From contig NZ_JBHRSS010000003.1 in assembly GCF_042643355.1 (NCBI RefSeq), forward strand, positions 558,001-622,000: 64,000 bases of DNA, read 5' to 3'. The position numbers and the translations under genes were made by a program. Shown here in pieces: positions 58,849 to 64,000 of the stretch (positions within the stretch are counted from its first letter, which is position 1; each line of letters begins with the position of its first letter). Origin of the DNA: Salinisphaera aquimarina. Lineage in GTDB: Bacteria; Pseudomonadota; Gammaproteobacteria; Nevskiales; Salinisphaeraceae. Below the pieces are notes generated by a model. The model saw only the letters and a list, made by a program, of their open reading frames with translations. It made no database searches and was not told where the DNA came from.

Positions 58849-59964
58849 ATGTTGAAAGTCGGATTCGTTGGTTGGCGTGGCATGGTCGGTTCCGTGCTCA
58901 TGCAGCGCATGCTGGACGACAACGACTACCAGGGCTTGGAGCCGGTGTTCTTCTCCACTTCGCAGGCCGGCCAGGACGGCCCGGACATCGGCATGGATGT
59001 CCCCAAGCTGCAGGACGCCAATGACATCGACGCGCTCAAGGCGATGGACGTCATCGTCACCTGCCAAGGCGGCGACTACACCAATGCGGTCTACGCGCCC
59101 CTGCGCGAGGCCGGCTGGGCCGGCTACTGGATCGACGCCGCCAGCACGCTGCGCATGGCCGACGACGCCACGATCGTGCTCGACCCGGTCAACCGCGACG
59201 TCATCGACAAGGAACTCGCCCGCGGTACCAAGACCTTCTGCGGCGGCAACTGCACCGTCAGCCTGATGCTGATGGGCCTGGGCGGCCTGTTCGAAGCCGG
59301 CCTGGTCGAATGGATGTCGGCGATGACCTATCAGGCGGCCTCCGGCTCGGGCGCTCAGCACATGCGCGAACTGCTCGTGCAGATGGGCGACCTGCGTGAT
59401 TGCGTCTCCGACCAGCTGGCGACCCCGTCGTCCGCGATCCTGGATCTCGATCGCGACGTCACCGCCCGCATGCGAGCCACGGACTTCCCGGTGGAGCAGT
59501 TCGGCTATCCGCTGGCCGGCAGCGCCCTGCCCTGGATCGACACCATCATGGAAAGCGGTCAATCCAAGGAAGAATGGAAAGCCGGCGTCGAGAGCAACAA
59601 GATTCTCGGCCGCAACGGCGACCCGATCCCCGTGGACGGACTGTGCGTACGCATCGGCTCGATGCGTTGCCACAGCCAGGCCTTCACAATTAAATTGAAG
59701 AAGGACGTGCCGGTCGACGAGATCGAGGATCTCATCGCCAATCACAACGAATGGGTCAAGGTCGTGCCCAATGAAAAAGAGGCCACGCTGCGCGAGCTGA
59801 CCCCCACCGCGGTCTCCGGCACCCTGACCATTCCGGTCGGGCGACTACGCAAGCTGGCCATGGGCGGCGAATATCTATCCGCGTTCACGGTCGGCGACCA
59901 ACTATTGTGGGGCGCCGCCGAGCCGCTCAAGCGCATGCTCAAGATCCTGCGCGAAAACGAATAG
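58849..59964 (+). CDS. asd: Aspartate-semialdehyde dehydrogenase
   Basis: 371 residues. NADP motif KVGFVGWRGMVGSVLMQRM. The nucleophilic Cys is Cys135 in CGGNCTVSLMLMGLGG, the same position as in E. coli Asd. Further motifs: YQAASGSGAQHMRELL, and CHSQAFTIKL with the active-site His. It makes aspartate semialdehyde for lysine, methionine, threonine and diaminopimelate. Start ATG 58849 with AAAGAGG eight bases upstream. Confidence 0.96.
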   Translation: MLKVGFVGWRGMVGSVLMQRMLDDNDYQGLEPVFFSTSQAGQDGPDIGMDVPKLQDANDIDALKAMDVIVTCQGGDYTNAVYAPLREAGWAGYWIDAASTLRMADDATIVLDPVNRDVIDKELARGTKTFCGGNCTVSLMLMGLGGLFEAGLVEWMSAMTYQAASGSGAQHMRELLVQMGDLRDCVSDQLATPSSAILDLDRDVTARMRATDFPVEQFGYPLAGSALPWIDTIMESGQSKEEWKAGVESNKILGRNGDPIPVDGLCVRIGSMRCHSQAFTIKLKKDVPVDEIEDLIANHNEWVKVVPNEKEATLRELTPTAVSGTLTIPVGRLRKLAMGGEYLSAFTVGDQLLWGAAEPLKRMLKILRENE

Positions 59965-59986
59965 CGCCAGGCAAGTCGCAATCCGG

Positions 59987-60015
59987 AACGCCTCCTTCGG
60001 GAGGCGTTCTTGTTT
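59987..60015 (+). terminator. Terminator after asd
   Basis: AACGCCTCC-TTCG-GGAGGCGTT (59987-60008) is a perfect 9-bp stem with a stable TTCG tetraloop, followed by CTTGTTT. Confidence 0.85.
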
Positions 60016-60159
60016 CCGCCTGGCTTGAACAGCGAGGCACGCCAGCTTTCTGTCACGAAAGTTTCATCCAAAGATCGTCAATTATTCACCTGTACTGCCA
60101 ACACTCATTGTTTTGAAGATTCGCGATAGCGCGCGGGTTTACAACAACAAGGGGCTCAC

Positions 60160-61764
60160 ATGGCAGATTCCTCGATCGGCGCGATCGGCTCCGGCGAAAC
60201 GGCGTATTCGGAGCCAAGGCTCAGCTTCTTCTTTGGCGCGGTGCTGCTGGCCGTCACCGCGTATTTCATCTACTGGGGGTTCGGGTACACGAACCACAAC
60301 TACGTGGTGCTGTTCGTGCTGGCCACGCTGTTCGGCGTGTTCATGGCCTTCAACATCGGCGGCAACGACGTCGCCAACTCCTTCGGCACCAGCGTCGGTG
60401 CGGGCACGCTGACGATCAAGCAGGCGCTGCTGGTGGCGGCCGTGTTCGAGATCAGCGGCGCGGTGATCGCCGGCGGCGAGGTGACCGACACCATCCGCGG
60501 CGGCATCGTCGATCTGTCGACGATTACCGTGCAGCCGCTGGATTTCATCTACATCATGATGTCGGCGCTGGTTGCCGGCGCGCTGTGGCTGCTGTTCGCC
60601 TCCCGGCGCGGCTGGCCGGTCTCGACGACGCATTCGATCATCGGCGCCGTGGTCGGCAGCTCGATCACGCTCGGCATCATCCTCGACGGCGGCGGCTCCG
60701 CGTTTGCCCTGGTGCAGTGGGGCAAGATCGGCCAGATCGCGATCTCGTGGGTGCTCTCGCCGGTACTCGGCGGGCTGTTTTCCTACGCGCTGTTCTACCA
60801 GATCAAGAAACATATCCTGAGCTACAACGAGCAGGCCGAAGCCCATCTCGACGAGATACGCCAGGAAAAACGAGCCCACAAGGAAGCGCACAAGCAGGCC
60901 TTCGAGCGCCTCGACGAGATCCAGCAGATCTCCTACACCCACGCCATGACCCGTGACATCTCGGTGATGACCGACGACGACTTCGACCCGGAGGAACTCG
61001 AGTCGGAGTATTTCCGCAAGATGCACCATATCGAACGCCGGCGCGACAACGTACACGCCTATCGCGCGCTGCAGAACTGGGTGCCGCTGATCGCCGCCCT
61101 GGGGGCCATGATCATCTCGGCGATGATGCTGTTCAAGGGCCTGAAGAACCTGCATCTGGGCCTGACCACGCTGCACAACTACATGATCGTGGGCATGATC
61201 GGTGCGGTGGTCTGGATGGCCATCTTCATCTTCGCGAAGACGCTCAAGGGCGCCACCCTGGGCCGTTCGACGTTCCTGCTGTTCAGCTGGATGCAGGTGT
61301 TCACCGCCGCCGGCTTTGCCTTCAGCCACGGCTCCAACGACATCGCCAACGCGATCGGGCCGTTCGCGGCGATTCTCGATGTCATGCGCACTAACGCCAT
61401 CGGGTCAGAGGCCACCGTGCCTACCGTCACCATGCTCACCTTCGGCGTCGCGCTCATCGTCGGGCTGTGGTTCATCGGCAAGGAAGTGATCGCCACCGTC
61501 GGCCACAACCTGACCAGGATGCATCCGGCGTCCGGCTTTTCCGCCGAGCTGTCGGCAGCCGCCGTGGTGATGATTGCGTCGCTGCTGGGCCTGCCGGTCT
61601 CCAGCACCCATATCCTGATCGGCTCCGTGCTGGGTATCGGGCTGGTGAATCATTCCACCAACTGGGGTCTGATGAAGCCCATCGCGCTGGCCTGGGTCAT
61701 CACCCTGCCCGCTGCGGCGATCATGAGCGCCCTCGTGTTCATCATCCTGAGAACGGTGTTCTGA
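60160..61764 (+). CDS. PiT-family inorganic phosphate transporter
   Basis: 534 residues, about eleven membrane helices with a cytoplasmic loop in the middle (~residues 220-300, acidic and Glu/Arg-rich). The two PiT signatures are present: FNIGGNDVANSFGTSVG in the N-terminal half and SHGSNDIANAIGPFAAI in the C-terminal half, plus WPVSTTHSIIGAVVG and LPVSSTHILIGSV. It takes up phosphate with a cation at low affinity. The central loop is longer than in E. coli PitA. A PhoU-like accessory gene, often adjacent, is absent. Confidence 0.94.
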   Translation: MADSSIGAIGSGETAYSEPRLSFFFGAVLLAVTAYFIYWGFGYTNHNYVVLFVLATLFGVFMAFNIGGNDVANSFGTSVGAGTLTIKQALLVAAVFEISGAVIAGGEVTDTIRGGIVDLSTITVQPLDFIYIMMSALVAGALWLLFASRRGWPVSTTHSIIGAVVGSSITLGIILDGGGSAFALVQWGKIGQIAISWVLSPVLGGLFSYALFYQIKKHILSYNEQAEAHLDEIRQEKRAHKEAHKQAFERLDEIQQISYTHAMTRDISVMTDDDFDPEELESEYFRKMHHIERRRDNVHAYRALQNWVPLIAALGAMIISAMMLFKGLKNLHLGLTTLHNYMIVGMIGAVVWMAIFIFAKTLKGATLGRSTFLLFSWMQVFTAAGFAFSHGSNDIANAIGPFAAILDVMRTNAIGSEATVPTVTMLTFGVALIVGLWFIGKEVIATVGHNLTRMHPASGFSAELSAAAVVMIASLLGLPVSSTHILIGSVLGIGLVNHSTNWGLMKPIALAWVITLPAAAIMSALVFIILRTVF

Positions 61765-62118
61765 GTCGTCATCGACTCACGCGAACCGCGTCTTCCAGAC
61801 AAGACATTCGATCCGAAGGGCACATCTGTGCCCGGAATTCCAATCGGTGGCGGCACGAGCGCCGGCTATGCGTGGCGCAAGGAAAAAAGCCGGCCGTGCT
61901 TGGATAAGCGGTTCTGGTGGGCGGGCGCTACTGCAGCCAGGACGAATTCGTGGTCATGTGCAGATCGCGCCACGGCTCTATCTGACGACCCGCATGGTGA
62001 TGACGTTTTCCGAACACGAGTGACGCCGCTCGAGTCAGTGACAGCGCACGTCGCTTAACGGCAGCGCTGATGCACGGCGCGTGCAAGGGAGTCCAGCACG
62101 CGCCGTATGGCGCGTCGT
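61765..62118. other. 354-bp gene-free stretch with hairpins
   Basis: Contains GGGCACA-TC-TGTGCCC (61818-61833), a perfect dyad. Two further perfect 11-bp stems follow: ACGGCGCGTGC (62074-62084) with GCACGCGCCGT (62096-62106), and GGCGCGTCGTT-C-AACGACGCGCC (62109-62131). The last covers the stop codon of the following minus-strand gene. No T-runs. They may end convergent transcripts or be repeats. Confidence 0.5.
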
Positions 62119-62469
62119 TCAACGACGCGCCTGTGCCACCCAGGTGGTCAGACGCTGGGTCAGGTCCCGCCGTTTCTGCAGCGCGGACTGATCCGCGAGC
62201 CGAGTCGCCATCTCATAACCATCCGGGCGCACCACCGACCGGACATAGTCTGAGTTCACCGTCCGATATTGGGCATAGGAGTCGTTGCACTGCGCCTGCG
62301 CGCGCATCGCCGCGGCACTGGGCGACACCTGGTGATCGTCTATATACGGCCGGGCCTCGGCGAAGGCGCAGTTCCAGTAGGCCTCGTACGCCGCCTGCCG
62401 CTGGTCGCGCGGATGGCTGGCACAGCCGGCCAGGACGATAACAAGTCCACAACAAAGCAACGCGCGCAT
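62119..62469 (-). CDS. Small lipoprotein of unknown function
   Basis: 116 residues. Lipoprotein signal ALLCCGLVIVLAGC, with lipobox LAGC, then ASHPRDQ. The mature part is helical, with two more Cys residues (WNCAFAEARPYIDDHQVS, AQCNDSYAQY) that could form a disulfide. No family recognised. ATG at 62469 has GGAG nine bases upstream. The stop codon lies in a GC-rich hairpin. Confidence 0.75.
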   Translation of the reverse strand: MRALLCCGLVIVLAGCASHPRDQRQAAYEAYWNCAFAEARPYIDDHQVSPSAAAMRAQAQCNDSYAQYRTVNSDYVRSVVRPDGYEMATRLADQSALQKRRDLTQRLTTWVAQARR

Positions 62470-62676
62470 TCGAACTCCGGGTATAGGCAACGGGATGCCG
62501 GCATTCGCGAGTTGTCAGTATAACCCCGTCACATCCGACGTTGCCCGCGCTTCCACGTACAGCTTTTTCACTTCCGACCCACGTCAGCGATTTTCTGCAG
62601 CCGACGAATAAGGCAATATCCGGCGATACCCTCGGGCCCCACCCGACATCCAATCCTCGTTACAGTGAAGATCGTC

Positions 62677-63429
62677 ATGCAAAGCAATCTGGCCGGCCGC
62701 CGCGCAGTGATCACCGGCGGTAGCCGCGGCATCGGCCTGGCGATCGCGGACGCACTCGCCGCCGAAGGCGCGCATGTATCGATCTGCGGGCGCGGCGCCG
62801 ATACGCTGGAAACCGCGCGCGAGCAACTGGCCGCTCATGGCACCACCGTTCACGCCGCGCAGTGCGACGTGGCCGATGCAGCGGCGATCGAAGGCTATAT
62901 CGACGCGGCCGCCAGCGCGCTCGGCGGCATCGATATCCTGGTCAACAACGCCTCCGGCTTCGGCGTCGGCGATACCGAGGAAGGCTGGGCCGCGAGCATC
63001 AACGTGGATCTGCTCGGCAGCATCCGCGCCACCCGGGCCGCCCGACCGTGGCTGGAGAAAAGCGAACAGGGCAGCATCATTCATATCGCCTCGATCGCCG
63101 GTCAGGCCGCCTCCGCGCGCACCGCCGCCTACGGCGCGATCAAGGCCGCGCTGATCCAGTACACCCAGTCGCAGGCCTCCGAACTGGCACCACAACGCAT
63201 CCGCGTGAACGCCATCGCGCCCGGCTCGATCGACTTCCCGGGCGGTCTCTGGCAACAGCGCAAGGCGGCCAACCCGACGCTCTACGAGAACACCCGCGCC
63301 AGTATTCCCTTCGGCCGTTTCGGCCATCCCGAGGAAATCGCCAACACGGCGGTGTTCCTGGCGTCGCCGTTGGCGTCGTGGATCACCGGGCAGACCGTGA
63401 CCGTGGACGGCGGACAGCTGCTGCGCTGA
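62677..63429 (+). CDS. Short-chain dehydrogenase/reductase
   Basis: 250 residues. TGGSRGIGLAIADALA (cofactor), DILVNNASGFG, active-site Ser in IIHIASIAGQAAS, YGAIKAALIQYTQS with Tyr and Lys, and INAIAPGSIDFPG-like NAIAPGSIDF. The C-terminus ITGQTVTVDGGQ is the classical SDR ending. GTG at 62665 is an alternative start. Substrate unknown. Confidence 0.88.
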   Translation: MQSNLAGRRAVITGGSRGIGLAIADALAAEGAHVSICGRGADTLETAREQLAAHGTTVHAAQCDVADAAAIEGYIDAAASALGGIDILVNNASGFGVGDTEEGWAASINVDLLGSIRATRAARPWLEKSEQGSIIHIASIAGQAASARTAAYGAIKAALIQYTQSQASELAPQRIRVNAIAPGSIDFPGGLWQQRKAANPTLYENTRASIPFGRFGHPEEIANTAVFLASPLASWITGQTVTVDGGQLLR

Positions 63430-63586
63430 CGGTCCGCACGCCCATGACCCGCCGCTCATGGGCGGATGCTGCGCGTCTGCTTTGTCGCGCGCCAGTCCGT
63501 CGCCGCACGACGCGTGAAGCAGACGGACAGCTGACCGATTTCATCGTTATCTTCCGGATTCGGCGTCCTGCGGATATGCCCGGCAG

Positions 63587-64000
63587 TCACCCGTTGGGGT
63601 AGAACGGCCAGATCATCGGCAGCAGAATCACGCTGACCAGATAACCCACCACGACCAGCGGCAGTCCCGCCTTCACATAGTCATTGAAGCTGTAGCCGCC
63701 CAGACCCAGCACCATGGTGTTCGCCGGCATGCCCAGCGGCGTCGCGAAGGCGCAGGAACCGCCGATGACGATGGCCATGAGCACCGCGCTCGGATCCGCC
63801 CCCAGGCCCACGGCAATCGCGCCGCCGATCGGCGCCAGCAGGGCCGTGGTCGCGGTGTTGGACATGAACTGCGACAACCCCGCGGAGATCACGAACAGCA
63901 CGCTCAACAACAGCCGCGGCGACGGCGCGTGCCCGAGCTGCTCGACCACGTTCTCGGCCAGCATCGTGCCCAGCCCGGTCTTCTGCATGGCGGTCGCCAT
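63587..64000 (-). CDS. SLC13/DASS-type anion permease, C-terminal part (5' end outside window)
   Basis: The last 137 residues of a membrane carrier; the frame runs off the window end. Motifs SNTATTALLAPIG and SCAFATPLGMPANTMVLGLG are the SNT/T-A-x-P sites of divalent-anion:Na+ symporters. The stretch YSFNDYVKAGLPLVVVGYLV and the end ILLPMIWPFYPN match SLC13 C-termini. Likely substrate is a dicarboxylate, sulfate or similar anion. The first Met seen is internal. Confidence 0.85.
   Translation of the reverse strand: MATAMQKTGLGTMLAENVVEQLGHAPSPRLLLSVLFVISAGLSQFMSNTATTALLAPIGGAIAVGLGADPSAVLMAIVIGGSCAFATPLGMPANTMVLGLGGYSFNDYVKAGLPLVVVGYLVSVILLPMIWPFYPNG

Noticed and set aside
1..64000. Search by eye for tRNA, rRNA, CRISPR arrays and insertion sequences
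   Set aside because: No tRNA-like cloverleaf with a conserved GGTTCGA-type arm, no regularly spaced direct repeats and no transposase frame were seen; the MITE-like element lacks a transposase.

Overview
The window reads as a chromosomal segment of a GC-rich, aerobic gammaproteobacterium. Evidence is gene content: a ubiE-ubiJ-ubiB ubiquinone operon, secB-gpsA with an upstream yibN-type rhodanese gene, envC, rppH, ampD-ampE, bfr-bfd, trmL and a gammaproteobacterial-type asd. A halotolerant Salinisphaera-like organism would fit the many LysR genes, the DMT exporters and the lone glycine-betaine-type binding protein, but that placement is inference from general gene content. No rRNA, tRNA, CRISPR array, prophage or intact insertion sequence was seen.

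Layout. 0-2.8 kb: 3' part of a secreted ExeM/NucH-type nuclease and a PEP-CTERM-like secreted protein. 2.9-8.6 kb: MATE pump, thioesterase, TetR, hemJ, bacterioferritin plus its ferredoxin (with a Fur-like box), rppH and a HAD phosphatase. 8.6-15.3 kb: a minus-strand run of DUF3015 protein, two tandem Lnb/DUF4105 proteins, ampD, ampE and an inositol-monophosphatase-family enzyme. 15.8-21.2 kb: lipoprotein M16 protease overlapping a degenerate OmpA-like protein, small conserved proteins, trmL. 21.3-27.2 kb: an accessory-looking block with an EamA exporter, two LysR regulators, a YbfB-type MFS carrier, a PNPOx-family protein and a tautomerase. 27.2-41.6 kb: core genes: phospholipid pair + gpsA, secB, rhodanese, envC, S41 protease, GNAT, ubiB/J/E, two reductases and a sodium:solute symporter with a small membrane partner.

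41.7-53.5 kb: a regulator-rich region. It holds a nested-palindrome MITE-like element, LysR + class III CoA-transferase + HMG-CoA-lyase-family enzyme, an orphan betaine-type binding protein, two DMT exporters each divergent from a regulator, two cupin proteins, DUF3465, and a PRISE-type (progesterone 5-beta-reductase/iridoid-synthase-like) reductase divergent from a LysR gene. 53.5-58.5 kb: a branched-chain amino-acid-type ABC importer with an unusual LivM-LivG fusion and a Tat-signal binding protein. 58.8-64 kb: asd, a PiT phosphate transporter, a small lipoprotein, an SDR and the 3' end of an SLC13-type carrier that runs off the window.

Functional groupings. GpsA, the CDP-alcohol phosphatidyltransferase and the HAD-IB phosphatase could form a glycerol-3-phosphate-to-phospholipid route. 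The two Lnb-like proteins next to ampD/ampE tie possible lipoprotein or envelope acyl chemistry to peptidoglycan recycling. The CoA-transferase and lyase could activate and split a 3-hydroxy-3-methyl acid such as citramalate or HMG. The strongest candidates for something undescribed are the Lnb tandem operon, the bacterial PRISE enzyme with its own regulator, and the LivMG/Tat ABC system.
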